From Agarivorans gilvus (GTDB taxonomy: Bacteria; Pseudomonadota; Gammaproteobacteria; Enterobacterales; Celerinatantimonadaceae): a stretch of 64,000 bases of DNA. The notes under the pieces are model-generated. The model had not been told where the DNA came from, did no database searches, and saw only the letters and a program-made list of their open reading frames with translations. Positions 53,257 through 62,682 of this stretch are shown piece by piece. The stretch is taken from contig NZ_CP013021.1 in assembly GCF_001420915.1 (NCBI RefSeq), positions 630,001 through 694,000 of the forward strand. The letters run 5' to 3'. Made by a program: the position numbers and the translations under genes. The stretch's first letter is position 1. The number at the start of each line of letters is the position of its first letter.

Positions 53257-55326
53257 ATGGCATTAATACAACATCTTGATTATACAAAGTTAAATTGGAC
53301 TACAGCAGTTAAAGCCGCGGGCTTAGCTGTGGTCATTCTTTGCTTAGGTTTAATTACCGACCTCAACATTGCTTTAACCGCCACACTAGGAGTAGTAGCG
53401 GCGGGATTAGCCGATAGTCCCGACTTCTATCAACATCGCCGCCAAAGTATTGTACTGATGGCGGGCAGCTTTTCCTTAGCTACCCTATCTGTGACCTTGC
53501 TGTTTCCTTGGCCATGGCTGTTTGCCATTGGTTTATTTAGCTCTACTTACCTGTTTATGAGAATGCCAGTATTAGGGCAAAAATACGGGTCGATTTCTTT
53601 ATGCTCACTGATTATCGCCATTTATACCATGCTCGGTTACAGTACCTACGACAACCCATGGGTACAGCCCTTTTGGCTTGTTATAGGCGCCCTAAGCTAC
53701 GCCCTGTTATCAGTAGCAGTATATGAAATACATCCTACCGGCTGGCTAGATAAGCAACTAGACCAAGTATTTCGACAAATCAGCCTATATCAACTAACCA
53801 AGACTCGCTTATTCCAACGCGAGGCCAATATTACCGACATTCAAGTCAAGCTCACCGCCCAAAGCGCCGACATTGCCGAACAGCTTGGCGTGATACGCCA
53901 TGCCTTGTATGTGCATCAACAACGCAATAAGCAACAAGTCGGCTCAAGCCAAATGGATCGATTTTTTAAAGCGCAGTTGCTCCATGAACGTTTAAGCTCA
54001 TCGCATATCGACTACCAACGACTACATCGAGTACTACCACGCGCAATATTGGCCGACACCCGCGCTGTGCTAGTAAAGATAGCTCGAGTAATGGGCGCTA
54101 AAAATGTAGACCCTAGCCTTGAGCAAGAGTTAATTGCCGCAGTGGACAATATAGAACAAGCCCGCTCCAGCATGAAAGACATGCCGCCTCGTTTTGCTTA
54201 TATGCTAAAAAACCTTAAAAAGGTGATCGCCTTGTGTTTTCACGAGCAGCGATTCCCGGAACCAGAGCAGCGTTTCTCACCATTTAAGCGTATTTCTTTA
54301 AAGCAGTACCTCTCTCAAGCACTCGACTTTTCTCTTAGCGTTAATCGTCACGCCTTAAGAATGGCGACCTTAATGCTGGCCGCTTATGGTTTAATTCAAC
54401 TTTCCGGTGACGAACATGCTTACTGGTTAATGTTGAGCTGTTTACTGGTGGTTAAACCCAACTACCACGATACCAAGAAGCGAGTTGATAAACGCGTTTA
54501 CGGCACCATAGTGGGTGTTGCCTTGGCTGCTGCAGTGAGTTACTTTCAGCTGCCTAACCTATTGCAAGTGATAATGATCCCAGGCTTAGTGTTAGTGTTT
54601 TTTTTGTTTTTCCATTTCAACTACGCGATATCGGTTGCCTTTATTACGGTGTTTGTTTCGATATCCTTAGATCTTCAAGGCTTCCCTGCTCATGAAGCGC
54701 TGTTAGTGCGAACCATCGTCACTTTACTGGGTGCCTTAATGGCCATGTTAGCCATGCGCTACTTATGGCCAGACTGGCAACACAAGCAGAGCCGCAACAT
54801 TATTAGTCAGCTGTTTGACAACATCGCCAACTATCAAACAGCCATTTTTGAACAGTATTTCAATGGCCAGGTTGAGGAAACAACGGCTTTTCGTTTGAGC
54901 CGCTACCATGCCTATCAAAGTGAGGCCGAATTAGTTCGCCACTGGCAACATATGTTAGCCGAACCCAGCGACAAACAACGCCTCTCTCCCGACTTATATC
55001 AATTAGTAGGCTTAAGCCATCACTTACTGTCACATTTATCGGCCTTGTCCACTCATCGAACTCAGTTAGAGTCTAAACAAGCCGAGCAAAGCTTGGCCAG
55101 CCTCGGTCAACTCATTCAGGACGAATTGCAAGTGATGCATGACTACCTATTACTGAAGAATAACCAACGGCCACAGTTAAGCCGTGACTTTGACGGTTAT
55201 AGCCGAAGCATCAACCAGTTACTTCCACAACTGGTGGGTAGCGAACTGCTGATTGCTTACCAACTACAATTAATTGGTAAAGACTTAAAGAACATTCGCC
55301 AACTGCTATTAAATGGCAAATGGTAA
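53257..55326 (+). CDS. YccS/YhfK-family FUSC-domain membrane protein
   Basis: A 689-residue inner-membrane protein with two clusters of membrane helices (about 17-145 and 370-500) separated by a soluble region, the layout of the YccS/FUSC family. ALTATLGVVAAGLADSPD and AIGLFSSTYLFMRMPVLGQKYGSISL are characteristic. The substrate is unknown; aromatic-acid efflux is known for other FUSC members. The ATG at 53257 lacks a clear Shine-Dalgarno and lies just after a terminator-like hairpin, so translation may be low or start further in. Confidence 0.85.
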   Translation: MALIQHLDYTKLNWTTAVKAAGLAVVILCLGLITDLNIALTATLGVVAAGLADSPDFYQHRRQSIVLMAGSFSLATLSVTLLFPWPWLFAIGLFSSTYLFMRMPVLGQKYGSISLCSLIIAIYTMLGYSTYDNPWVQPFWLVIGALSYALLSVAVYEIHPTGWLDKQLDQVFRQISLYQLTKTRLFQREANITDIQVKLTAQSADIAEQLGVIRHALYVHQQRNKQQVGSSQMDRFFKAQLLHERLSSSHIDYQRLHRVLPRAILADTRAVLVKIARVMGAKNVDPSLEQELIAAVDNIEQARSSMKDMPPRFAYMLKNLKKVIALCFHEQRFPEPEQRFSPFKRISLKQYLSQALDFSLSVNRHALRMATLMLAAYGLIQLSGDEHAYWLMLSCLLVVKPNYHDTKKRVDKRVYGTIVGVALAAAVSYFQLPNLLQVIMIPGLVLVFFLFFHFNYAISVAFITVFVSISLDLQGFPAHEALLVRTIVTLLGALMAMLAMRYLWPDWQHKQSRNIISQLFDNIANYQTAIFEQYFNGQVEETTAFRLSRYHAYQSEAELVRHWQHMLAEPSDKQRLSPDLYQLVGLSHHLLSHLSALSTHRTQLESKQAEQSLASLGQLIQDELQVMHDYLLLKNNQRPQLSRDFDGYSRSINQLLPQLVGSELLIAYQLQLIGKDLKNIRQLLLNGKW

Positions 55327-55362
55327 TAAAGCGAAAACCCGTTTTAAGGTAATACAACAAAC

Positions 55363-55692
55363 ATGATTGAATTTAACGGCCAACACTATGCCACCGATAA
55401 AAATGGCTACCTATTAGAACTTGATAGCTGGTCTGAAGCCCTAGCCGAACATATTGCTCAGCAAGAGCAGCTAGAGATGAGCGAAGCCCATTGGGAAGTC
55501 GTGCGCTTTGTTCGCGCATTTTATCTGGAGTTTAATACCTCCCCTGCTATGCGCGCACTGGTTAAAGCCATGGCTAAAAAATTTGGGCCCGAAAAAGGCA
55601 ATAGCCGCTACTTATATAAACTATTTCCTGAAGGCCCCGCTAAGCAGGCCACCAAAATAGCCGGTTTACCCAAGCCGGTAAAATGTATCTAG
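55363..55692 (+). CDS. tusE: Sulfurtransferase TusE (DsrC/TusE family)
   Basis: The final sulfur carrier of the Tus relay that feeds MnmA for 2-thiouridine in tRNA wobble positions. The 109 residues end AGLPKPVKCI, with the penultimate Cys108 as the sulfur-accepting residue. GYLLELDSWSEALAE and MRALVKAMAKKFGPEKGNSRYLYKLFP are family blocks. Given that Lys-UUU and Leu-UAA tRNAs are nearby, the thiolation target tRNA-Lys is encoded in this same window. Confidence 0.95.
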   Translation: MIEFNGQHYATDKNGYLLELDSWSEALAEHIAQQEQLEMSEAHWEVVRFVRAFYLEFNTSPAMRALVKAMAKKFGPEKGNSRYLYKLFPEGPAKQATKIAGLPKPVKCI

Positions 55693-55700
55693 TACATAAT

Positions 55701-55727
55701 AAAAAAGCGCCTTAATGGCGCTTTTTT
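55701..55727. terminator. Bidirectional terminator between tusE and serS
   Basis: Stem AAAAAAGCGCC/GGCGCTTTTTT with a 5-nt loop and T-runs on both sides, between convergent tusE and serS. Confidence 0.9.
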
Positions 55728-55739
55728 TAGCTCTGTAGG

Positions 55740-57029
55740 TTAAGCAGAAATCGTTTCTGCGCCGCCCATGTATGGCTGTAATACTTCTGGAATAGTAATG
55801 CTGCCATCGGCATTTTGATAGTTTTCCAAAATCGCAACCAACGTGCGGCCTACCGCTAAGCCAGAACCATTTAATGAATGCAGTAACTCTGGCTTTTTCG
55901 CTCCGTTGGGGCGAAAACGCGCTTGCATACGACGTGTTTGGAAGTCTTCACAGTTTGATACTGAAGAAATTTCACGGTAAGTATTTTGCGCAGGTACCCA
56001 CACTTCCAAATCATAAGTCTTAGTAGCACCAAAGCCCATATCACCTGTACACAGCGTGACCACGCGGTAAGGAAGTTTCAATTTTTGCAAAATATTTTCT
56101 GCATGTTGGCGCATTTCTTCTAAAGCCTCGTATGACTTTTCGGGATGAACCAGTTGCACCATTTCTACTTTGTCGAATTGGTGTTGACGAATCAACCCAC
56201 GCGTATCACGCCCGTAAGAACCCGCTTCGCTACGAAAACAAGGCGTATGCGCAGTCATTCGAATTGGTAGCTCTGTTTCATCGACAATAGTGTCACGTAA
56301 CATGTTAGTTAGAGGCACCTCGGCGGTAGGGATCAAGCTCATGCCGATACCCTCTTCAGTTGCCGGCTGAGTATGGAATAAATCTTTACCAAACTTAGGC
56401 AGTTGCCCCGTACCATATAAAGAGTCAGCGTTAACCAAATACGGCACATACATTTCTTGATAACCATGCTCTTCGGTATGGGTATCCAACATGAGTTGGG
56501 CAATGGCACGGTGCAGCTTAGCAATTTTGCCTTTCATAACAATGAAACGAGAGCCACTGATTTTTACCGCATTGGCGAAATCTAAGCCCGCCAACTCACT
56601 GCCCACATCAACGTGATCTTTTACTTCGAAATCAAACTCAGGAATTTGTCCCCAAGTATGCAGTTCCACGTTTTCAGCTTCGTCTTTGCCCACAGGAGCA
56701 CTAGGATGAGGCAGATTAGGCACCGTAAGTGCGTAGGCTTTTATTTCTTCTAGCACATCATTTAATTCGTTTTTAGCCGCATCAAGTTTTTCGCCGAGCT
56801 GGCCCACTTCAGCTAGCAGTGGTGCGATGTCTTCACCACGCCCCTTTGCTTGACCAATTGACTTGGAACGGGAATTGCGCTCATTTTGTAGTTCTTGGGT
56901 ACGAACTTGTAGATCCTTTCGACGACTTTCTAGTTCGTTCAAGCGAGCCACATCAAGTTCAAATCCACGAGTCTTTAAGCGCTCAGCGGTGCTGTCGATT
57001 TCGCCGCGCAATAAATTAGCGTCTAACAT
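55740..57029 (-). CDS. serS: Seryl-tRNA synthetase
   Basis: Charges tRNA-Ser. The 429-residue class II enzyme has an N-terminal coiled-coil arm (about 30-100) that recognises the long variable arm of tRNA-Ser. Catalytic motif 2 is in TPCFRSEAGSYGRDTRGLIRQHQFDKVEM and motif 3 in SLNGSGLAVGRTLVAILENYQ. Full length. It is followed (in transcription) by a terminator; rarA upstream is a separate gene 183 nt away. Confidence 0.98.
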   Translation of the reverse strand: MLDANLLRGEIDSTAERLKTRGFELDVARLNELESRRKDLQVRTQELQNERNSRSKSIGQAKGRGEDIAPLLAEVGQLGEKLDAAKNELNDVLEEIKAYALTVPNLPHPSAPVGKDEAENVELHTWGQIPEFDFEVKDHVDVGSELAGLDFANAVKISGSRFIVMKGKIAKLHRAIAQLMLDTHTEEHGYQEMYVPYLVNADSLYGTGQLPKFGKDLFHTQPATEEGIGMSLIPTAEVPLTNMLRDTIVDETELPIRMTAHTPCFRSEAGSYGRDTRGLIRQHQFDKVEMVQLVHPEKSYEALEEMRQHAENILQKLKLPYRVVTLCTGDMGFGATKTYDLEVWVPAQNTYREISSVSNCEDFQTRRMQARFRPNGAKKPELLHSLNGSGLAVGRTLVAILENYQNADGSITIPEVLQPYMGGAETISA

Positions 57030-57212
57030 TCAATAACCTATTTCCAATTCAATTTGATAATCTGCGAACTTGCCTAATATGTCAGAAGAGCAACTGATTA
57101 GGCAGTCAACATGCTTACTTTGCAAAGCGCTCATTATAAAGCAACTCTAAGCAGACACAATCGGCCTTTCGGCAACTTGGTGAATATTCACCGATATTTG
57201 TCTGAGCGGCTA

Positions 57213-58529
57213 CTATTTTGCTTGTTGATCAAGCTGCTTCAAGTAGCGTAGCTTTTCCGCTATTTGCTTTTCTAAACCGCGCTCGTGCGGATGATAAAAT
57301 TGCTGCCCTTGTAATACATCCGGCAGATATTGCTGCCCAGCCGAGTAGGCATTTGGTTCATCGTGAGAGTAACGATAATCTGCGCCGTAACCTAATTCGG
57401 CCATCAACTGGGTTGGTGCATTGCGCAAATGCACCGGCACCTCGGCGTCACCATACTGTTTAGCCGCATCACGCGCCGCTTTAAATGCGCTATATACGGC
57501 ATTACTCTTCGGAGCGCAGGCTAAGTACACTACCGCTTGAGCAATCGCCCGTTCGCCCTCTGCCGCGCCGACGCGGGTAAAACAATCCCAAGCGCTTACC
57601 GCAATCTGCATGGCTCGAGGGTCAGCGTTGCCCACGTCTTCCGAAGCTATCGCCAAACAGCGCCGCGCTACTGAAAGCGGATCGCCACTGGCTTCTAAGA
57701 TGCGACTATACCAATACAAAGCGCCATCGGGGGAAGAGCCGCGTATTGATTTATGTAAGGCTGACAACAAGTCATAAAACTGATCGCCACCTTTATCTAT
57801 ATGGCTATAACGTTCCCCAGCAGCTTGCGCTAATAAATCAAAATTTAGCAGCTTGCCTGAAGGGCCTTGTTCTGCCAACTCACACATCATCTCGAGTAAG
57901 TTAAGAGACCGGCGGGCATCACCGCTGACTAACTTAGCCAAAGCTTCCAATACTCCTGCCTCTAAATGAATAGCTTGTTGGCTGAGTATGGCGTCCTCAC
58001 TAAGCGCACGTTGCAACAATTGCAGTATGTCCTGCTGATTCAAAGCCTTCAGTACATAGACTTTGGCTCGCGAAAGTAAGGCGTTATTTAATTCAAACGA
58101 TGGGTTTTCGGTGGTCGCCCCAATAAAGATCACCGTGCCATTTTCAACATAGGGAAGAAAGGCATCTTGCTGACTTTTATTAAAACGGTGTACTTCGTCG
58201 ACAAACAAGATGGTTCTGCGGCTGACTTGCTGATTTTGCTGAGCCCGCTCAATAGCGGCCCGCACGTCTTTAATCCCGCCGGTAACGGCAGAAATCTTTT
58301 CCACCTCAGCATCTGCGTAATAGGCAGCCAGCTCAGCGATAGTTGTTTTACCAGTACCCGGTGGCCCCCATAAAATCATCGAATGCAATTGCCCCGAAGC
58401 GACCGCCTTATACAAGGGTTGGTCTTCGGCCAATATATGCTGTTGCCCCACATAGTGGGCCAGTGTTTGCGGCCGCATTCGGGCCGCCAAAGGACGAAAG
58501 TCTGCTGAAAAGTCTAACTCAAAACTCAT
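57213..58529 (-). CDS. rarA: Replication-associated recombination protein A (RarA/MgsA)
   Basis: An AAA+ clamp-loader-like ATPase acting at stalled forks. The 438 residues have Walker A WGPPGTGKTT, Walker B TILFVDEVHRFNKSQQD, the arginine-sensor part GATTENPSFELNNALLSRAKVY and a C-terminal MgsA tetramerisation domain (about 265-430, SIRGSSPDGALYWYSRILEAS). Its start codon overlaps the lolA stop by one base. Confidence 0.96.
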   Translation of the reverse strand: MSFELDFSADFRPLAARMRPQTLAHYVGQQHILAEDQPLYKAVASGQLHSMILWGPPGTGKTTIAELAAYYADAEVEKISAVTGGIKDVRAAIERAQQNQQVSRRTILFVDEVHRFNKSQQDAFLPYVENGTVIFIGATTENPSFELNNALLSRAKVYVLKALNQQDILQLLQRALSEDAILSQQAIHLEAGVLEALAKLVSGDARRSLNLLEMMCELAEQGPSGKLLNFDLLAQAAGERYSHIDKGGDQFYDLLSALHKSIRGSSPDGALYWYSRILEASGDPLSVARRCLAIASEDVGNADPRAMQIAVSAWDCFTRVGAAEGERAIAQAVVYLACAPKSNAVYSAFKAARDAAKQYGDAEVPVHLRNAPTQLMAELGYGADYRYSHDEPNAYSAGQQYLPDVLQGQQFYHPHERGLEKQIAEKLRYLKQLDQQAK

Positions 58530-59137
58530 TAGCGTTGGTCATCAATCATGGTGTTCGCAGGGATCTCAAAATGGAATAGCCTAGGTTCGAACTGAGGGTT
58601 GGCCTTAAAACCTTCCAGTTTGAATTCGCTGCGCTGACCGGTACTTTCTATGATGTCGAAACGGGCAATCGAATTGTCAGAGTTCAGTTTCACCCAAAAC
58701 GCAGCCTGCATGGGGTCAAGTTTAGAGCTCACCAAATAACCTTGCTCTCGTTTTTCTACTTGATAATTTTGCCAGCTCTCGCTGCGGTTATCCGCCAGCA
58801 AGATAAACGGGGATTGGTTTATTGCTTCACTGGCATCCATAATGGTCACCTGCTCTACAAAGGGGCTGTAGTACCAAATGGTTGAGCCATCAGACACTAT
58901 CATATCTTGCTCAGGAGCCACCTGCTGCCAGTTTAACTTAGCGGGACGAGCCAAGCTTAACTTGCCTTCAGCTTGATGGATCTCTACACCATCGGCGTCG
59001 ATGACGGTCTGTTCAAACTGAGCCTGAAAGCCCTGTAGCTGGGATAAATGCTGTTGTAACTCAAGAGCCGCTTGCTCGCTGGCTAGGGCTTGAGTCGCCA
59101 ATAACAGAGAAAAACTGATACTTAATAATGTCTTCAT
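58529..59137 (-). CDS. lolA: Outer-membrane lipoprotein carrier LolA
   Basis: Periplasmic chaperone that ferries lipoproteins from LolCDE to LolB. The 202-residue precursor has a signal peptide (KTLLSISFSLLLATQALA, cleaved near 19), the family start LQQHLSQLQGFQAQFEQTV, ARPAKLNWQQVAPEQDMIVSDG and WYYSPFVEQVTI. It lies 8 nt after ftsK and 1-nt overlaps rarA, so ftsK-lolA-rarA form one unit. Confidence 0.95.
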   Translation of the reverse strand: MKTLLSISFSLLLATQALASEQAALELQQHLSQLQGFQAQFEQTVIDADGVEIHQAEGKLSLARPAKLNWQQVAPEQDMIVSDGSTIWYYSPFVEQVTIMDASEAINQSPFILLADNRSESWQNYQVEKREQGYLVSSKLDPMQAAFWVKLNSDNSIARFDIIESTGQRSEFKLEGFKANPQFEPRLFHFEIPANTMIDDQR

Positions 59138-59145
59138 CTTTACTC

Positions 59146-61653
59146 TTAATCTATTTTAACAGGAGGAGGCGCGATCACTTCGCGATTACCATTATGACCA
59201 GGCGCACTAACAATGCCTTGCGCTTCCATTTGTTCCACAATACGCGCTGCTCGGTTATAACCAATTTTAAACTTACGTTGAACGCCCGACACTGAGCCGC
59301 GGCGGGTTTCGGTAACATGCATAACGGCCTGATCAAACAAGGCATCAAGCTCTTCGTCTGACTCGGCGACTTCCCCTGGTAGCATAGCATCGGGGCCTGC
59401 TTCACCATTGAGGATCTCATCGATGTAATTAGGTTCGCCGCGCTCTTTCCAAGCTGATACCACGGCATGGACTTCATGATCGTCAACAAAGGCTCCGTGC
59501 ACCCGCGTTGGCACGCCTGTACCAGCAGGTAGGTACAACATATCGCCCATACCCAACAACGTTTCAGCACCCTGTTGATCTAAAATAGTACGTGAATCGA
59601 TGCGGCTAGACACTTGAAACGCCATTCGCGTAGGAATATTGGCTTTAATCAAGCCAGTAATAACATCGACCGATGGGCGCTGGGTAGCCAGAATCAAATG
59701 AATTCCCGCCGCCCTCGCCTTTTGCGCGATACGGGCAATCAACTCTTCAACCTTTTTACCCACAATCATCATCATGTCGGCAAATTCGTCAATCACCACC
59801 ACGATATGCGGCAGTTTTTCTAACACCGGAGCGGTCTCTGCCATGCTGTCTTCTGGCTTCCATAAAGGGTCGACAATCGGATTGCCTGATTTCGCCGCAT
59901 CCAAGACTTTCTGATTAAAGCCTTTTAAGTTTCTCACCCCTAGAGCCGACATCAGCTTATAACGTCGCTCCATCTCACCAACACACCAACGCAAGGCATT
60001 GGCGGCTTCTTTCATGTCGGTCACCACTTCAGATAATAAATGCGGTATACCCTCATATACTGACAACTCCAGCATTTTAGGGTCGATCATGATTAAACGA
60101 ACATCTTCAGGCGTGGACTTATACAGCAAACTGACAATCATCACGTTCACCCCCACCGATTTACCCGAACCGGTGGTCCCCGCTACTAACAAGTGAGGCA
60201 TTTTAGCCAAGTCTGCCACCACTGGTTGGCCGGCAATGTCCTTGCCTAATACCATGGCAAGGGGGGATTTCGACTGATGAAAGGCGCTGCTATCAATTAC
60301 TTCACTTAAATAAACAATCTCTCTGAAGCGGTTTGGCAACTCTAAACCGATTACCGACTTACCTGGAATCACTTCCACCACTCGTACACTTATCGCGGAT
60401 AAAGCGCGTGCTAAGTCCTTAGATAAGTTAGTAATTTTGCTAACCTTCACACCCGGTGCTAAATCAAGTTCAAAGCGAGTAATCACCGGCCCGGGATGCA
60501 CCGCAACAACCGAGGCTTGAATATTAAAATCTAGTAGCTTAGCTTCAACCAAACGTGATACTTGCTCTAGCTCTTCGGGCGAGATCGGGTTTTGTTTTTT
60601 ATCAGGCCTATCCAATAAATTCATATCCGGCAAACGACTTAAGCTTGGTTGCGCGGTTTTTGTCACTGGCGTCGGCTTTTGTTGAGTGGGAGCGGGAGCA
60701 AGCGGCGCATCACCAAAATCAATACCAGGCATCGGCTCTGGCGGCGTTTCATCAATAACCACACTGGGCGGGTCTATAGCCTCATCAGGATAGGCAAATT
60801 CAAGCTCTTGCTTGGCATCAGATAAGGCCGCCTCAAAATCATCATCTTGTTGATTAAATGAAAAGCTCGGCTCAATTGGCCCATTAGGCATTGCATCTTG
60901 TTGCATATCCGCCTCATTCAATGACGGCTCCGGCGGTTCGTCGATGTGGGCCGCTTCTTGTATCTTGGCTGGCTCATCCATGCTTGGCGCGGACTGGTCA
61001 AAGTCACGCATTAGTACATCCTGATGCTGTTCCTGTTGTTTAGCACGTTTCATCTGCTGCGGTAAACGGCTAATGCGTTGGGAAAGTGAAGTAAGAAACG
61101 CGCCAATAAGTTCAACCACATAAACCCATGACTGACCGGTAAACAAGGTAATACCACCGGCAAAAACGGCTAATAAAATTATGCTGGTACCCAGCAAACC
61201 AAACACTGGAATCATTAGCTGAGTGAAAATATCTCCCACTAAGCCTCCTGAAGAAAAAAAGTAGAAATCATCAATATGAATGCTCGCCATGGTCGTTAGG
61301 CTGGCGAAGGTGAAAACGAAGCCGATTAGGCGTAGGCCTAAAGTAAAAAAACTAATTTGGGCAATTGGGCAAGGTCGCCAAAATAACGCCCATGCTAACA
61401 AGGCGCAAATAAAAGGTACGCTGTAGGCCATAAAGCCAAAACTAAATAGCAATAGATCAGCAAACCAAGCGCCAGAGCTGCCGGCCGCATTAGCGATACT
61501 CTGCTGAGTGCCAATTTGAGACCAGCTAGGGTCGCTGGGATTAAACGTGAGTAAGGCCACCATTAGGTATACACCTAAGGCCCCCAAAGCAATAGCACTC
61601 GCTTCTGCAATTCGTGCAAAGCCAGACAATTTGTTGTCTGTGGTATCTGTCAC
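59146..61653 (-). CDS. ftsK: DNA translocase FtsK
   Basis: Couples septation to chromosome dimer resolution. The 835-residue protein has four N-terminal membrane helices (about 15-185), then an acidic, proline- and glutamine-rich linker (about 200-330), much shorter than in E. coli (1329 residues in total). The motor domain has Walker A VAGTTGSGKSVGVN and Walker B HIVVVIDEFADMMM. The C-terminal gamma winged helix (about 770-830, GSVSGVQRKFKIGYNRAARIVEQME) reads KOPS. lolA follows. Confidence 0.97.
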   Translation of the reverse strand: MTDTTDNKLSGFARIAEASAIALGALGVYLMVALLTFNPSDPSWSQIGTQQSIANAAGSSGAWFADLLLFSFGFMAYSVPFICALLAWALFWRPCPIAQISFFTLGLRLIGFVFTFASLTTMASIHIDDFYFFSSGGLVGDIFTQLMIPVFGLLGTSIILLAVFAGGITLFTGQSWVYVVELIGAFLTSLSQRISRLPQQMKRAKQQEQHQDVLMRDFDQSAPSMDEPAKIQEAAHIDEPPEPSLNEADMQQDAMPNGPIEPSFSFNQQDDDFEAALSDAKQELEFAYPDEAIDPPSVVIDETPPEPMPGIDFGDAPLAPAPTQQKPTPVTKTAQPSLSRLPDMNLLDRPDKKQNPISPEELEQVSRLVEAKLLDFNIQASVVAVHPGPVITRFELDLAPGVKVSKITNLSKDLARALSAISVRVVEVIPGKSVIGLELPNRFREIVYLSEVIDSSAFHQSKSPLAMVLGKDIAGQPVVADLAKMPHLLVAGTTGSGKSVGVNVMIVSLLYKSTPEDVRLIMIDPKMLELSVYEGIPHLLSEVVTDMKEAANALRWCVGEMERRYKLMSALGVRNLKGFNQKVLDAAKSGNPIVDPLWKPEDSMAETAPVLEKLPHIVVVIDEFADMMMIVGKKVEELIARIAQKARAAGIHLILATQRPSVDVITGLIKANIPTRMAFQVSSRIDSRTILDQQGAETLLGMGDMLYLPAGTGVPTRVHGAFVDDHEVHAVVSAWKERGEPNYIDEILNGEAGPDAMLPGEVAESDEELDALFDQAVMHVTETRRGSVSGVQRKFKIGYNRAARIVEQMEAQGIVSAPGHNGNREVIAPPPVKID

Positions 61654-61706
61654 AAGCGTTCCCTTGAACTAAAAATATCCAATAAATATTCCATTGGCTA
61701 AAAACA

Positions 61707-61732
61707 AAACAAGCGGCCTTAGCCGCTTGTTT
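61707..61732 (-). terminator. Terminator of lrp
   Basis: An 11-bp stem AAACAAGCGGC/GCCGCTTGTTT with a 4-nt loop and a T-rich minus-strand tail, 40 nt past the lrp stop and just upstream of ftsK. Confidence 0.88.
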
Positions 61733-61771
61733 AACTTTACCAAAAACCGCTTGGAGGGGGAAACGTCTCCT

Positions 61772-62260
61772 TTAGTTTTTGATAACTAGCCTATTACTCT
61801 GTTTAACTTCTTCCATCACCACATAAGTACGGGTGTCGTTTACCCCTGGTAAACGTAATAGGGTTTCGCCTAACAATTTACGGTAAGCCGACATATCAGC
61901 TACACGGGTTTTCAATAAATAATCGAAGTCGCCGGAAACCAAGTGACACTCTTGAATTTCTTCCAGCTGTTGTACAGCGTGGTTAAATTGTTCGAAGACA
62001 TCAGGCGCACCGCGATTCAAGGTGATTTCAACAAAAACCAACAGTGAGGCGTCCAAGTACTGAGGGTTTAAAATGGCAGTGTAACCAGTGATGTAACCTT
62101 GGCGCTCTAGGCGTCTAACTCGTTCTAGGCAAGGCGTTGGACTTAAGCCCACGCGTTTTGACAGTTCCACATTTGATATGCGGCCATCTTTTTGCAACTC
62201 ATTTAATATGTTGCGATCAATACGATCCAGTTCCTTCATTGGTCGACCTTTTGCTTCCAT
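61772..62260 (-). CDS. lrp: Leucine-responsive regulatory protein Lrp
   Basis: Global regulator of amino-acid metabolism. The HTH stretch NELQKDGRISNVELSKRVGLSPTPCLERVRRLERQG and the AsnC/Lrp effector domain (LVFVEITLNRGAPDVFEQFN, ECHLVSGDFDYLLKTRV) are close to E. coli Lrp. I place the start at ATG 62260 (MEAKGRPMKELDR) by that comparison; an ATG at 62239 has AAAGGT upstream and is possible. The longer in-frame extension to 62365 has no homology. It is divergent from trxB. It could regulate gltBD, also in this window, as in E. coli. Confidence 0.97.
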   Translation of the reverse strand: MEAKGRPMKELDRIDRNILNELQKDGRISNVELSKRVGLSPTPCLERVRRLERQGYITGYTAILNPQYLDASLLVFVEITLNRGAPDVFEQFNHAVQQLEEIQECHLVSGDFDYLLKTRVADMSAYRKLLGETLLRLPGVNDTRTYVVMEEVKQSNRLVIKN

Positions 62261-62682
62261 TAGTGGTGATACAGTTATAGTCCCTAAGTACACCAAGTTG
62301 TGTTGACTAATTATGCATAATCCATCGAAGAAATTTGCATAACTAATGTGGCGCTCCCTTCCCACATAAATAAGTCATTCCAAGCGAGATGCAGAGCTAA
62401 AACCCAAGCGCATAGTGTTTTATAAACTTTTGTTTTATCCCTAGGCATTATTTATTCCACAAAATTCACGCACTATCAAGTAAAAAACCGAATTAATGGC
62501 TAGATAAATACGCATATCCATATAAAGTTTTATTATTTGTTGCAAAGCGTAAAGCCTATTATGCTGTTTAAGATGAGATAGGTGGCTTCATATCAACAAC
62601 GAAATTTTAACAAACTAACGCTTGATATCAATTTATATACCCTCATATAACAAACAAAGACTATTAAGGAATTGCATCAACC
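62261..62682. other. Divergent lrp/trxB control region
   Basis: About 420 bp without a supported gene, AT-rich, with several TATTAT/TATAAA-like elements. No promoter with good -35 spacing could be fixed. AAGGA is upstream of the trxB ATG. Confidence 0.5.

Noticed and set aside
62261..62365. N-terminal extension of lrp
   Set aside because: The extra 35 residues are not in Lrp proteins and lie in the divergent promoter region.
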